IMG/VR virus record: IMGVR_UViG_3300006033_000793
Coordinates: 1 to 28,452 of that record
Length of the DNA stretch: 28,452 bases
Reading direction: 5' to 3' (one strand)
DNA from: a virus
Part shown: positions 13,165 through 21,484 of the stretch, in pieces
Position numbering within the stretch: the stretch's first letter is position 1
Layout: each line of letters starts with the position of its first letter
Notes under the pieces: model-generated
What the model saw: the letters and a program-made list of their open reading frames with translations, nothing else
Told to the model about the DNA's origin: nothing
Databases searched by the model: none
Position numbers and translations under genes: made by a program

Positions 13165-13716
13165 ATGAACCCAACCGCCCAACTCACCCTGGCCCTGCCC
13201 AACCCGCTGGCCGCCCGCGAGGTGCTGTTTTTGAGCACCGACGGCCAGCCCTTCACCACCAGCCGCGCCGTGGCCGAGCGCTTTGGCAAGCTGCACAAAA
13301 ACGTGTTGCGCGACATTGAAAACCTGCTGGCCGACATGCCTGATCCAGCTTTCGGACGGCTCAATTTTGAGCCGTCCTCCTACCTGAATGAGCAGCGCAA
13401 AGCCCAGCCCGAATATCGCCTGACCCACGACGGCTTTGCCTTTCTGGCCATGCGCTTCACGGGCCGCGATGCCATGGCCTGGCAGATCGCTTTCCTTCAG
13501 GCCTTCAACGCCATGGAGGCCGAACTGCACCGCCTGCAAGACGCCAAGGCCCACGCGCTGGACGTGCTGCGCCCCTGCCTGCAACCGGTGATTGACGGCG
13601 AGCGCGTGGGTGCCAACCGCGCCCTGATTGCCCGCTACATGGGCAAAAGCCTGGGCGCTGTGAGCTACCACCGCCGCGTGGCCCGCCGTTTGGGTTTGCT
13701 GGGAGCTGCGGCATGA
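13165..13716 (+). CDS. Rha-family phage regulatory protein
   Basis: A 183-residue protein with the Rha domain at about 22-115: SRAVAERFGKLHKNVLRDIE, FEPSSYLNEQRKAQPEYRLT, then DGFAFLAMRFTGRDAMAWQI and FLQAFNAMEAEL, a close match to the family's H(K/S)xVLRDIxxL...YxxxxGRxxPxYxLTxDGFxxLxMxFTGxxAxxxKxxFIxAFNxME pattern. Rha proteins are lambdoid-phage-type regulators, first described as interfering with infection of hosts lacking IHF. The C-terminal 65 residues include a helix-turn-helix-like stretch (RALIARYMGKSLGAVSYHRR). ATG 13165 is chosen over TTG 13141 because of the GAGG about 10 bases upstream. The next gene overlaps by four bases. Confidence 0.85.
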   Translation: MNPTAQLTLALPNPLAAREVLFLSTDGQPFTTSRAVAERFGKLHKNVLRDIENLLADMPDPAFGRLNFEPSSYLNEQRKAQPEYRLTHDGFAFLAMRFTGRDAMAWQIAFLQAFNAMEAELHRLQDAKAHALDVLRPCLQPVIDGERVGANRALIARYMGKSLGAVSYHRRVARRLGLLGAAA

Positions 13717-14177
13717 AAACCACTTTCGTGCAACGCCTGCTGCGTTTGAAGCTGCAACTCAAAGTCACCAAGGACAAGCAAGTTGCAGAGGCCCTTGGAC
13801 TCAGCGAAAAAGCGTTTGCCATACGCAAATGCCGCAATGCATTCCCCGAAAAAGACCTGCGCGTCCTGGCGCAGCAGCGCCCCGAGCTGGGCCTTGATGT
13901 GGCCTACATCCTGGGCGATGAAAGCACAGCCGCTGCCGATGCACCGGCGACAGACGCGCAGCCCACCGATCCAGCTGCGGCGCAGCTGCACGCGCACACC
14001 CTGAACCGCGTGGTGCCCGCCATGGCCGACGGTTTCACCATCGCCACCACCTACGGCGATCTGGCCATTGAGCCCGGCCCGCTGGCCGAGCGCATGCGCG
14101 ACCTGGTGGCGCTGTACGCCCAGCTGGAGCTGGTGCGCCTGCAAGGCCGCGCAACGGGCGAAGAGGTGCGCCCATGA
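13713..14177 (+). CDS. Second CI-type helix-turn-helix regulator (paralogue of the repressor)
   Basis: A 154-residue protein whose first 68 residues match the repressor's DNA-binding domain almost helix for helix: KDKQVAEALGLSEKAFAIRK and KDLRVLAQQRPELGLDVAYI here, against KDQEVAAALGLSKTAFSERK and RELRALAQQRPELGIDVEYV there. The linker is Ala/Pro/Asp-rich (about 72-95), and the C-terminal helical part differs from the repressor's. It is in the rightward operon, coupled to Rha (ATGA) and to the next gene (ATGA). It might bind the same operators as an antirepressor or Cro-like competitor, or heterodimerise; those ideas are inferred. Differences in the putative recognition helix could also mean separate targets. 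Confidence 0.8.
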   Translation: MKTTFVQRLLRLKLQLKVTKDKQVAEALGLSEKAFAIRKCRNAFPEKDLRVLAQQRPELGLDVAYILGDESTAAADAPATDAQPTDPAAAQLHAHTLNRVVPAMADGFTIATTYGDLAIEPGPLAERMRDLVALYAQLELVRLQGRATGEEVRP

Positions 14178-14494
14178 GCGAAGCCAAACCCACCAAGCCG
14201 CTGGCCGAGAACCTGCGCAAGACCTGCGAGCTGTTTCGCTTGCTGACCGGGCACGAGGTGCTGGGCCTGGCCCCGGGCGAGATTGCCAAGGGCCTGGGCG
14301 TGTCGCCCAGCTGGGTGTCCATCAACCTGCCTGCGCTGGAAGCCGAAACCGCCTTTGTGGAGCGCGTAGCGGGCACCAACCGCTGGCGCTTGGGCGTGCC
14401 CTTTGTGCGCGTGGCCATGACCGTGACCGCCAACCTCAACGCCGAACGCCAGCGCCTGGAAGAAACCGCAGCGCGCTACGGCGTGCCGCTCTGA
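14174..14494 (+). CDS. Winged-helix DNA-binding protein (IclR-like HTH)
   Basis: A 106-residue protein with an N-terminal helix, then GEIAKGLGVSPSWVSINLPALE, a clear helix-turn-helix, followed by a wing (AFVERVAGTNRWRLGVPFVR) and a helical tail. It looks like the winged-helix part of IclR-type regulators, a fold common in the early operons of Mu-like phages. Its target is unknown. It overlaps the preceding stop by four bases and is 37 bases from the next gene. Confidence 0.7.
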   Translation: MSEAKPTKPLAENLRKTCELFRLLTGHEVLGLAPGEIAKGLGVSPSWVSINLPALEAETAFVERVAGTNRWRLGVPFVRVAMTVTANLNAERQRLEETAARYGVPL

Positions 14495-14531
14495 ACCGAA
14501 TTCCCTCAACAACACAAACCGAGAACCGAAC

Positions 14532-15413
14532 ATGACCGCAGGAAGAAAAGCCACCCCCGCCCCCGAGAGCCGCGAAGTGGCCATCAACGAAGACGCCGCC
14601 CGCGCCGACTTTGCCACCCTGGCCGAGCTGGGCACGCAAGAACAAGAGCGCGTGACGGCGCTGGCCGTGCAAATCGGCTACCAAGGGTCGCTGTCCGTGG
14701 GCGCACTGGAGGATGAGATACGTTTTTACCAGCGCCGCACCGTCGAAGCCATCCTGGAGACGGGCAAACGGCTGTTGCTGCTGCGCGAGCTGTCCCAAAT
14801 TGGGACGGAGTTCGAGAAGCGCTGCGAGATGTTGGGATTTGCTCGCTCGACGGCGTATCGCTTCATGCAGGCGGCCAGCAAGACGGCCAAAAGCGACAAA
14901 TTGTCGTTTTTGGCCAGCCAAGTGAAAAGCGGCAGCGCCTTCTTGGAGCTGATCACCCACGACGACGATGAGCTGAAGGTGCTGGACGGCATGGACGATG
15001 TGGACCGCATGAGCGCCAGCCAGTTGCGCGCCGCGTTTCGCAAGGCCGAGGCCGAGGGCAAGCGCAACAAGGCGGTGATTGAAGAGATCAACACCGAGCT
15101 GATGGACCTGAAGTTGCAGCGCAAGGTGGTGGCGCACACCGACTGGCCCGACGCGCTGGTGCCGCTGACCGACCAGGTGGCCGCCGCCGGGCGCAAGCTG
15201 GCGCAGGGCTTGAGCGAGCTGCAGGCCTGCCGCCTGGCGCTGTTTGCCGCTGGTGTTGACTTGGCCGAAGAAGACCGCGTGCGCTTTGAAGCGGCCATTG
15301 GGCATGTGGCCGACGTGTACGAAGAGGCGCTGAGCCGTGCCGAGCGCAGCCTGGAAAAAGAGCGCAACACCTTTGACCAGGTGATGGGTCCGCTGACTGG
15401 GGGTCAGTCATGA
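14532..15413 (+). CDS. DUF3102-family phage protein
   Basis: A 293-residue protein. After a polar N-terminus it shows FYQRRTVEAILETGKRLLLL, RELSQIGTEFEKRCEMLGFA and RSTAYRFMQAASKTAKS, the pattern of DUF3102 proteins in which a helical domain with a helix-turn-helix (GFARSTAYRFMQAA) resembles parts of ParB-like or KorB-like DNA-binding proteins. Highly charged helices occupy the middle and C-terminal parts. It precedes the transposase genes in this operon. A role in regulating or assisting transposition is possible from position, but no experimental function is known to me. The next gene starts in its stop (ATGA). Confidence 0.75.
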   Translation: MTAGRKATPAPESREVAINEDAARADFATLAELGTQEQERVTALAVQIGYQGSLSVGALEDEIRFYQRRTVEAILETGKRLLLLRELSQIGTEFEKRCEMLGFARSTAYRFMQAASKTAKSDKLSFLASQVKSGSAFLELITHDDDELKVLDGMDDVDRMSASQLRAAFRKAEAEGKRNKAVIEEINTELMDLKLQRKVVAHTDWPDALVPLTDQVAAAGRKLAQGLSELQACRLALFAAGVDLAEEDRVRFEAAIGHVADVYEEALSRAERSLEKERNTFDQVMGPLTGGQS

Positions 15414-15844
15414 GCGCCGACAAAATGCCGACCGAAATCGAGGCGGTTTCCAACAATCTTCAGGATGTGGCCCAGGGCTTGGCCTGCGACATCGCTGCCT
15501 TTCCCGGTGACGTGGCGGCCATTTGCGGATGGAGGCTTGACCCCGAGGAAACCGAGGCATTGCGCCAACTCGCTTGGAAGCTCGGACACAAGGCTCGGCT
15601 GCTGGAATTTGGACTTGAGCGTATCCACGGGCTGTGCGCGTCGTTGGCGGATGAGGATAGAACCCTGTTTGCTAAGACCATGCAGCTGGTTGATATGTGC
15701 CGTTTTGCCCGGGCAACTCCAGACAACGGACCGGCGCCGGAACCAACCACCACAGCTTTGGCGGATGCGTTGGAAGCGGCTGTTGCTGATGTGCAGGATG
15801 CACTGCGGCAGCGATTCCCTGGCGAAGAATTTCCAGGGGCCTGA
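15410..15844 (+). CDS. Hypothetical early protein upstream of transposase
   Basis: A 144-residue acidic, mostly helical protein that I do not recognise. It contains DPEETEALRQLAWKLGHKAR, then ERIHGLCASLADEDRTLFAK, and a Pro/Thr/Ala-rich hinge (PDNGPAPEPTTTALADAL) before a final helix. It is coupled to the DUF3102 gene by a four-base overlap and ends four bases ahead of the transposase start, so it is part of the transposition operon. Its codon use and composition are like the neighbours'. Confidence 0.65.
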   Translation: MSADKMPTEIEAVSNNLQDVAQGLACDIAAFPGDVAAICGWRLDPEETEALRQLAWKLGHKARLLEFGLERIHGLCASLADEDRTLFAKTMQLVDMCRFARATPDNGPAPEPTTTALADALEAAVADVQDALRQRFPGEEFPGA

Positions 15845-15848
15845 CACC

Positions 15849-17663
15849 ATGCCGCCCACCATGCCCTTTGACCAGCTCCAAGAGTTGGTGGCCTTGCGCG
15901 ATGCACTGCTGAGCGCCCCACCCAAGGGCGGCGAGCGCACGCGGTTGATCAAGGCCTTTGCGCAAGACAAACACCAGTCCACCAGCACGGTGTACCGCTG
16001 GCTGAAGGAACATGCCGGGTTTGAGACCGGGCGCAAGCGCCGCACGGACTCGGGCACCTCGCGGCTGCCGGTGCAGTCGCTCGAATTCATTGCAGCGTCT
16101 TTGCAGCAGAGCGTGCGGCGCAACGGCATCAGCACCAAACCCATTTGCGTGGCCATGAACATTGCCAGTCAGAACGGTTTGGTTATCAACGTGTCTGAGA
16201 GCCGCATAGGCTCGCTGCTGCGGGCGCAGCGCATGGACGTAAAAACCCAGGCCACCGCCCGCAACCACCAGCGCCTGCGCAGCGAACACCCCAACCATGT
16301 GCACCAGATAGACCCCTCGTTGTGCTTGGTGTATTACCTGGGCGGGCGCCAGGTGATCATGACCGAAAAGGAGTTCAACAAGAACAAGCCGGTGGCGCTG
16401 GAGAAGGTGAAGCTCAAGGTGTGGCGCTATGTGCGTTACGACCACGCTTCGCGCAGCATTGATGTCCGCTACTACGAGTCTGCCGGTGAGAACCAGCGCA
16501 ACTTGTTTGAGTTTCTGCTGCACACCTGGGGCAGGCAAGCCCAGCGGCTGAGCCACGGCGTGCCGCGCATGCTGTTGTGGGACAAGGGCAGCGAGTTCAC
16601 CAGCCCGGGCGTGCGCCGCTTGCTGGAAGCGCTGGGGGTGGTGTACGAGGCCCACGCCACGCACCACGCCTGGGTCAAGGGCGGCGTGGAAAACGCCAAC
16701 TGGATTGTTGAGCGCCACTTTGAGAGCCGCCTGCGCGACGAACCGGTGGAGACGGCGGAACAGCTCAACGCCAGCTCTGCGGCCTGGGTGCGCGACCACA
16801 ACGCCAACGCGATCAAGCATGTGGACGCCCGCACCCTGTGCGACGACGGGCAGCTGCGCGTGCGCGATGACCTGTGGAACCTGATTGCCCACTACCCCGG
16901 CGCTCTGGTGGAGATGCCAGACCGGGAAACCTGCGCCTACTTCATGCGGGGCAAAGAAGAGACGCGGGTGATCAAAGACTCGCGCATCACCTTTGTGCAC
17001 CCGCAGACGAAGAAGAGCGAGCTGTATTTGTTGGAGCCGTGGGCGGGTTCGTTTGCCAACGGCCAAAAAGTGGTGGTCAGCCCGCTGCTGCTGGGCGATG
17101 CCACGGTGCGCGTGACGCTGGAGAACCACGGCAAAGATGCGCAGCATGTGGACGTGGCACCGCAGCGCGAGTTCGATGCCTTTGGCCGCCCCATGTCGGC
17201 CACGCTGATTGGCTCTGAGCGGCGCACCGCCCCGCACAACGCGGCGCAAGAAGCGGGCAAGCGCATTGCAGCGGCCACCTACGGGCCGGGCACTTCGCTG
17301 GACGAGGCCGAGAAGTTGAAGACGAAGAACGCCCGCCCGTTCATGCACCTGAACGATGGCAAGGGTGTGGTGGCGCACACGCACCTGGGCCAGGGCGAGC
17401 TGCCTACGCGCTTGCTGCCCGAGGCGGTGCCCATCAAAACCGCTGAGCTGCAAGCCCTGCGCACCCAGCACGCGGACGCGATGCTGAACCACTTTGAGGC
17501 GGTTCGCGCGTTGATGGGTTTGGGTGTGGCCATGTCGCCCGGGTTGCTGGCCACGCTCAAAAACCTGCACCCCGATGCGGTGCCAGAAAGCGCTTTGCCC
17601 GAGCTGGCCGCCCGCCTCACGGTGCGCGCTGGCCTGCGTGTGGTCAACGGTGGTGCGCTGTGA
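15849..17663 (+). CDS. Mu-type transposase (MuA-like DDE recombinase)
   Basis: A 604-residue transposase that would cut and join the phage ends for integration and replicative transposition. The N-terminal part has a helix-turn-helix (QSTSTVYRWLKEHAGFETGR). The catalytic core shows the acidic triad D155 (VHQIDPS), D245 (LLWDKGSEF) and E281 (KGGVENAN), with 35 residues between the second Asp and the Glu, a textbook D,D(35)E spacing. A C-terminal beta-barrel-like region follows (about 340-470), then a helical tail that in Mu contacts MuB and ClpX. The frame is open from 15465, but ATG 15849 is the first start after the previous gene ends. The next gene begins in its stop (GTGA). Confidence 0.95.
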   Translation: MPPTMPFDQLQELVALRDALLSAPPKGGERTRLIKAFAQDKHQSTSTVYRWLKEHAGFETGRKRRTDSGTSRLPVQSLEFIAASLQQSVRRNGISTKPICVAMNIASQNGLVINVSESRIGSLLRAQRMDVKTQATARNHQRLRSEHPNHVHQIDPSLCLVYYLGGRQVIMTEKEFNKNKPVALEKVKLKVWRYVRYDHASRSIDVRYYESAGENQRNLFEFLLHTWGRQAQRLSHGVPRMLLWDKGSEFTSPGVRRLLEALGVVYEAHATHHAWVKGGVENANWIVERHFESRLRDEPVETAEQLNASSAAWVRDHNANAIKHVDARTLCDDGQLRVRDDLWNLIAHYPGALVEMPDRETCAYFMRGKEETRVIKDSRITFVHPQTKKSELYLLEPWAGSFANGQKVVVSPLLLGDATVRVTLENHGKDAQHVDVAPQREFDAFGRPMSATLIGSERRTAPHNAAQEAGKRIAAATYGPGTSLDEAEKLKTKNARPFMHLNDGKGVVAHTHLGQGELPTRLLPEAVPIKTAELQALRTQHADAMLNHFEAVRALMGLGVAMSPGLLATLKNLHPDAVPESALPELAARLTVRAGLRVVNGGAL

Positions 17664-18703
17664 GCCGCATTGCCCCCAACCGTTTTGACCTGGTGGTGCC
17701 TGCGGCACCCCAGAAAGAAGTTGGCCCCAGCGTGGTGGAACACGCCGAGGCCTTTCCCGCCCTAGAGGCATCCGTTGAAGAACCGTTTGAACAGGAAGTA
17801 CCCATGTTATTGCAAAACGCCGCCCTGACCCCCGAGGCACGCCGCCACTTTGGCTTGTCGCGCAACCCGTTTGTGGACGATGTTCAGTCGTCCGACGACG
17901 TGTACCAGACTCCCAGCGTGCGCTATGTGCGCGCCAGTTTGCTGGACTGCGCCATGCACCACGGCTTCATGGCCGTCGTCGGCGAGAGCGGTGCGGGCAA
18001 GTCCACCCTGGCCGAAGACCTGGAGGAGCGCATCCGCACGGAGGGCAAAGAAGTGGTGGTGATCCGCCCCTATGTGCTCGCCATGGAAGAGTCTGAGGCC
18101 AAGGGCAAGCCCATGAAGAGCGGGCAGATTGCCGAGGCCGTGGTGCGCACCCTGGCGCCGCAGGTGAGCCCAAAAAGCAGCCCCGACGCACGCTTTGCAC
18201 AGGTGCACCAATTGCTCAAAGCCAGCGCCAACGCAGGCCGCCGCCACCTGATCTTGATCGAAGAGGCGCACACCATGCCCGCCGCCACGCTCAAGCACCT
18301 CAAGCGCTGGCTGGAGTTGAAAGACGGCCTGCGCCGCCTGGTGGGTGTGGCGCTGGTGGGCCAGCCCGAGCTGGGCGCCCGCCTGTCCAACGGCGGCGCT
18401 GAACTGCGCGAAGTGGCGCAGCGCTGCGAGCTGGTGCCCCTGGGTCCGCTGGACCACGATCTGGAGGGCTATTTGCGCCACAAGTTTGCGCGGTTTGACT
18501 TGAAGTACGAGCAGGTGTTTGCGCCCGACGCGGCCGACGCCATTCGAACCCGGTTGATCCACCTGCCGCGCGGCGCCAAGCCCAGCGAAGCGCGGAGCAT
18601 TTGCTACCCACTGGTTGTGAACAACCTGGTGTGCCGCGCCATGAACGAAGCCGCCCGCGTGTGCTACCCGGTGGTGGATGCCAGTGTGGTGAAGGGGTGC
18701 TGA
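17660..18703 (+). CDS. MuB-like AAA+ ATPase for transposition target selection
   Basis: A 347-residue ATPase. It has Walker A GESGAGKST at 108-116, Walker B LILIEEAH at 197-204, and sensor-like GVALVGQPELGARL, the arrangement of the MuB/ExeA-like AAA family that captures target DNA and activates the transposase. The first 48 residues are acidic and not typical. They depend on the GTG start at 17660 coupled to the transposase stop; an in-frame ATG at 17804 has a better ribosome site (AGGAAG seven bases upstream) and starts MLLQNAALTPEARRHFGLSR, so the shorter form is quite possible. It lies directly after the A gene as in Mu. ATPase function is well supported; partner identity follows from context. 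Confidence 0.9.
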   Translation: MSRIAPNRFDLVVPAAPQKEVGPSVVEHAEAFPALEASVEEPFEQEVPMLLQNAALTPEARRHFGLSRNPFVDDVQSSDDVYQTPSVRYVRASLLDCAMHHGFMAVVGESGAGKSTLAEDLEERIRTEGKEVVVIRPYVLAMEESEAKGKPMKSGQIAEAVVRTLAPQVSPKSSPDARFAQVHQLLKASANAGRRHLILIEEAHTMPAATLKHLKRWLELKDGLRRLVGVALVGQPELGARLSNGGAELREVAQRCELVPLGPLDHDLEGYLRHKFARFDLKYEQVFAPDAADAIRTRLIHLPRGAKPSEARSICYPLVVNNLVCRAMNEAARVCYPVVDASVVKGC

Positions 18704-18706
18704 GCC

Positions 18707-18853
18707 ATGCGCAGCTTCCTTGTCCGCATCGTGATGTGTGACGGCTCAGCCGGTGAGCACCACGGCCTGTACCCCAGCGGCTGCGACGCCGTGTTGTTTG
18801 CCCTCGACATCTTCCCAACCGCCCGCCGTATTTCTGCCCTGAAAAAACCATGA
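18707..18853 (+). CDS. Small conserved phage protein (48 aa)
   Basis: ATG 18707 opens a 48-residue frame starting MRSFLVRIVMCDGSAGEHHG and ending LFALDIFPTARRISALKKP. It begins three bases after the MuB-like stop and ends in an ATGA overlap with the next gene, a tight fit that supports it. The pattern (short beta start, DGSxGxHHGLY, a helix, then FPxAxRISA) agrees with small proteins I recall from early operons of related transposable phages. Function is unknown. Confidence 0.7.
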   Translation: MRSFLVRIVMCDGSAGEHHGLYPSGCDAVLFALDIFPTARRISALKKP

Positions 18854-19155
18854 GCACTGAAATTCCAACCCCCACAGCCCCTGTGGCCCCGATCAAAACC
18901 GCCACCCACCGCTACAGCTGCGAGCAGCTGGGCGTGTGCCAGCGCCGCAGCCCCGGCTGCAGCGGCTGCGCCCCGTTTGTGTCCAGCAAGTCCGAGTACC
19001 CCTTTGCGCCTGGCTTCATTGAGCCAACGCCCAGCGGCATGCTGGGCGACAAAAGCCAGCGTCATTACCTGATCAAGTACACCGCGGTCAGCTTTTCGCT
19101 TGTCATCGCCGTGGTGCTCGTTTCTGGCCTGCTGGGCTACTGGACGGCCCAATGA
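18850..19155 (+). CDS. Small membrane protein with Cys-rich cytoplasmic part
   Basis: A 101-residue protein with five Cys between about residues 24 and 39 (including CEQLGVCQRRSPGCSGCAPF), suggesting a metal or disulfide cluster, and one C-terminal transmembrane helix (AVSFSLVIAVVLVSGLLGYW). It overlaps both neighbours by four bases. I do not recognise the family. Membrane anchoring in an early operon is unusual and could mean an accessory host-modifying role, but nothing more can be said from sequence. Confidence 0.65.
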   Translation: MSTEIPTPTAPVAPIKTATHRYSCEQLGVCQRRSPGCSGCAPFVSSKSEYPFAPGFIEPTPSGMLGDKSQRHYLIKYTAVSFSLVIAVVLVSGLLGYWTAQ

Positions 19156-19787
19156 GCGCGAAGCCCAAAGATGCCATCTGCTGCCCAGTTTGCCGGTCTG
19201 AACTGACTTTGGAGCAGATCACCCGAAGCCTTGACGACGAGCAGGCCTTCACTCGTTTGGTGGCCTTGTCCGTGCCCATGGCCCACCTGGTTGTTTTATA
19301 CGTTGGCCTGTTCACGCCCGACAAACAAGCTTTGACCTTGAGAAAAAAGGTCCGGCTGATCGCCCAGCTGCTGCCCGACCTGCAGCGCCAGACTGTGACG
19401 CACCGGGGCCGCGACTGGGCAGTACCACACCGGCTGTGGGAGCGCGCCATTGAACAGGTGTTGACGGCCCGCGCCGCTGGCCGCATTGACCTGCCGCTCA
19501 CCAGCCACGCTTACCTGTACACCGTGCTGGCCGGCATGGCCGACAAGCAAGAAGCCAGCGCCGAGGCCCTGCGCGAGAGCGAGCGCCGCAGCGAGGCGCA
19601 GGCGCCGCGCAACAGCGTGACGGTGCGCGGTGTGCCCATGGGTATTGGCGCTGCGCTGGAAACGGTGTACGGCGGCAGCAACACCGCCATGCCCGAGGGC
19701 GCCAAGAAGACGGCGCCGCCCAATGAAGCCGCGCGCGCCAAGATTGCCGCGATATTGGGCAAGCCGGTGCCGGGAGCCAAGCCATGA
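19152..19787 (+). CDS. Early phage protein with N-terminal CxxC motif
   Basis: A 211-residue protein with an N-terminal zinc-knuckle-like motif (CCPVCRSELTLEQITR) that lacks a second Cys pair, then a helical body (FTRLVALSVPMAHLVVLYVG, ALTLRKKVRLIAQLLPDLQR) and a charged, Ala-rich C-terminus ending AAILGKPVPG. I recall similar proteins in early operons of BcepMu-type prophages but cannot name a function. It is coupled by four-base overlaps at both ends. Confidence 0.65.
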   Translation: MSAKPKDAICCPVCRSELTLEQITRSLDDEQAFTRLVALSVPMAHLVVLYVGLFTPDKQALTLRKKVRLIAQLLPDLQRQTVTHRGRDWAVPHRLWERAIEQVLTARAAGRIDLPLTSHAYLYTVLAGMADKQEASAEALRESERRSEAQAPRNSVTVRGVPMGIGAALETVYGGSNTAMPEGAKKTAPPNEAARAKIAAILGKPVPGAKP

Positions 19788-20338
19788 GCAGCGCCAAAGC
19801 ACAAGCCCTGCGCGATGCCGTGCTGGCCCACCTGGTGGCCCACGGCCGTACCAACACCGACGACCTGTATGCCGCCGTCGGCGGCACGATGCGGCGCAGC
19901 GTTTTCGACGCAGCAGTGCGGTACATGCGATCCGTGGGCTACGTGCAAAACGTGGCTGGACCGGGCGTGACGGGCGTTTGGGTGGCCGACATGTCGGAGC
20001 TGCCCGCCGCCCTGCAGCCCGGTGCAGACGCCGCCGCACAAGAGCCGGCCGAACCGATCCACGATTACCCGCGCTACTGCTTGGAGCGTGTGCCCCCGCC
20101 GCGCCAGCACGACACCCGCCAGTGCACCGACTGGCGCCCGCCCGCCATGGCCTGCACCCGCCCCGGCGCCGCCGACTTTTTGAGCCTGCCCAGCCGGGTG
20201 GGCGAGCAGAGAAGCCCACACCAGCCGGGCTACATCGCCGCGCTGGCCAGCTGCCACAACCCGCCAGCTGTCGCACACCCCGCGCAGACCCCAACCGTTT
20301 TTACTTGTCCATACCCATCCCCAGAAAGACCCACATGA
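19784..20338 (+). CDS. Hypothetical protein with N-terminal winged-helix-like domain
   Basis: A 184-residue protein. Residues 1 to about 70 look like a small winged helix (ALRDAVLAHLVAHGRTNTDD, then FDAAVRYMRSVGYVQNV). The remaining two thirds are Pro-rich and low in predicted structure, with several Cys (YCLERVPPP, DTRQCTDW, AMACTRPGAADFL). The final part overlaps the start of the DUF3164 gene by four bases. The DNA-binding suggestion is moderate; the rest is unassigned. Confidence 0.55.
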   Translation: MSSAKAQALRDAVLAHLVAHGRTNTDDLYAAVGGTMRRSVFDAAVRYMRSVGYVQNVAGPGVTGVWVADMSELPAALQPGADAAAQEPAEPIHDYPRYCLERVPPPRQHDTRQCTDWRPPAMACTRPGAADFLSLPSRVGEQRSPHQPGYIAALASCHNPPAVAHPAQTPTVFTCPYPSPERPT

Positions 20339-20949
20339 CCCACACAATCCCCGCCGGTTACTGGCAAGACGCCAGCGGCAACCTGATCCCCGAGACCAAG
20401 GTCAAAGACATCGACAAGCTGCGCCACCAGGTGGTGATGGACTTGTGCACCATGGCCGAGACGCACGCGGCAGGCTTGAAAAAGTTCAAGCTGCACGCCA
20501 TGGGTGAAGTGGCCGCACTGGTGGCCACCAGCCTGGAGCAATACGGCGTGAAGACCGGTGGCGAGAAGGGCAACGTGACGCTGCTGAGCTACGACGGCCG
20601 TTACAAGCTGGTGCGCCAGATGCAAGACAAGATCACGTTCGGCGAGCAGCTCATGGCCGCCAAGGCGCTGATTGATGAGTGCGTGCACGAGTGGGCGCAG
20701 GGCGCCAACGACAACATCAAGGCGCTGGTGAACCACGCATTCCAGACCGACAAGGAAGGCAAGATCAACACGGGGCGCGTGCTGGGCCTGCGCCGTCTGG
20801 ACATCCGGGACGCCAAGTGGCAAGCCGCAATGCAAGCCATTGCCGACAGCATGCAAGCCGCCAGCACCAAGCCCTATGTGCGCTTCTACAAGCGCAATGA
20901 GACCACCGGCGCGTATGACGCCATCAGTCTTGATGTGGCGGCTGTATGA
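20335..20949 (+). CDS. DUF3164-family protein
   Basis: A 204-residue protein that matches the DUF3164 family of Mu-like and related phages. It starts with the recognisable IPAGYWQDASGNLIPE and continues with VKDIDKLRHQVVMDLCTMAE, GNVTLLSYDGRYKLVRQMQD and, near the end, DIRDAKWQAAMQAIADSMQA followed by KPYVRFYKRNETTGAYDAI. Members are sometimes labelled sulfate-transporter-like, which I consider unsupported. The role is unknown; it is a consistent early-operon gene in this phage group. The upstream frame runs to 19630 but belongs to the preceding genes' shadow. Confidence 0.85.
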   Translation: MTHTIPAGYWQDASGNLIPETKVKDIDKLRHQVVMDLCTMAETHAAGLKKFKLHAMGEVAALVATSLEQYGVKTGGEKGNVTLLSYDGRYKLVRQMQDKITFGEQLMAAKALIDECVHEWAQGANDNIKALVNHAFQTDKEGKINTGRVLGLRRLDIRDAKWQAAMQAIADSMQAASTKPYVRFYKRNETTGAYDAISLDVAAV

Positions 20950-21113
20950 GCAACCCCGCACAACTCGACCTGTTCGGCCCCGCCCCTATCGGCAACCCGT
21001 TTTTGCACATTCAGGGTGCCAACCTTTTCGGGCTGCGTGCCGTGTACACCGGCTTTTGCGATTGCACCGATGGGTTTCTTGAGCGGCCAGGCTATGGCGG
21101 GGGTGCAGCATGA
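20946..21113 (+). CDS. Small hypothetical protein (55 aa)
   Basis: ATG 20946 overlaps the DUF3164 stop (ATGA), and the frame runs 55 residues to a TGA that overlaps the next start (ATGA). The product begins MSNPAQLDLFGPAPIGNPFL and has YTGFCDCTDGF near its end. The perfect fit between two genes and the LDLFG opening, common in small phage proteins, make it likely real. Function is unknown. Confidence 0.6.
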   Translation: MSNPAQLDLFGPAPIGNPFLHIQGANLFGLRAVYTGFCDCTDGFLERPGYGGGAA

Positions 21114-21484
21114 GCACCGCATCAGACGCCGCCGTGCTGCATATCCTCAAGCGCATCAAAGCCGACCCACGGCTCGCATACCTGATGGGTCCGGGTTCGG
21201 AGGCTTTCGAGCTGCTGATGGTGGCCGGTGCTGCCATCACCCAGCGCGACCTTGACGCGTACCGTGAGATGTTCATGAGCATCGAGTTCCAGCCGGTGCC
21301 GGGAATCGGCAAGGTCGGCGCCGTGGTTGAGCCCGAGGAGCTGGAGCGCATTGCGATCTACGACAACAAAGCCCACGACCTGGACGACCAGGACGATCTC
21401 AACATGCTGGTCAATCACTTCGTTCGGCGTGGCCTGGACGTGGCCGAGGCCGAGCGCGACACCCAGACCGAGGAGCTGTTCTGA
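21110..21484 (+). CDS. Hypothetical early protein
   Basis: A 124-residue acidic protein that I do not recognise. It has helical stretches (AVLHILKRIKADPRLAYLMG, then FELLMVAGAAITQRDLDAYR) and an Asp/Glu-rich tail (NKAHDLDDQDDLNMLV, AEAERDTQTEELF). It is coupled to its neighbours by a four-base overlap upstream and a one-base overlap downstream. The acidic tail could suggest a DNA mimic or a protein-binding role, but that is speculative. Confidence 0.6.
   Translation: MSTASDAAVLHILKRIKADPRLAYLMGPGSEAFELLMVAGAAITQRDLDAYREMFMSIEFQPVPGIGKVGAVVEPEELERIAIYDNKAHDLDDQDDLNMLVNHFVRRGLDVAEAERDTQTEELF

Noticed and set aside
15672-17840. 722-codon open frame on the minus strand
   Set aside because: It is the antisense shadow of the transposase gene; its translation is Gln/His/Arg/Ala-rich without motifs, as expected opposite a GC-rich gene.
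20335-20949. DUF3164 protein as a sulfate transporter
   Set aside because: It is soluble, without transmembrane segments; the label found on some homologues is not supported by the sequence.
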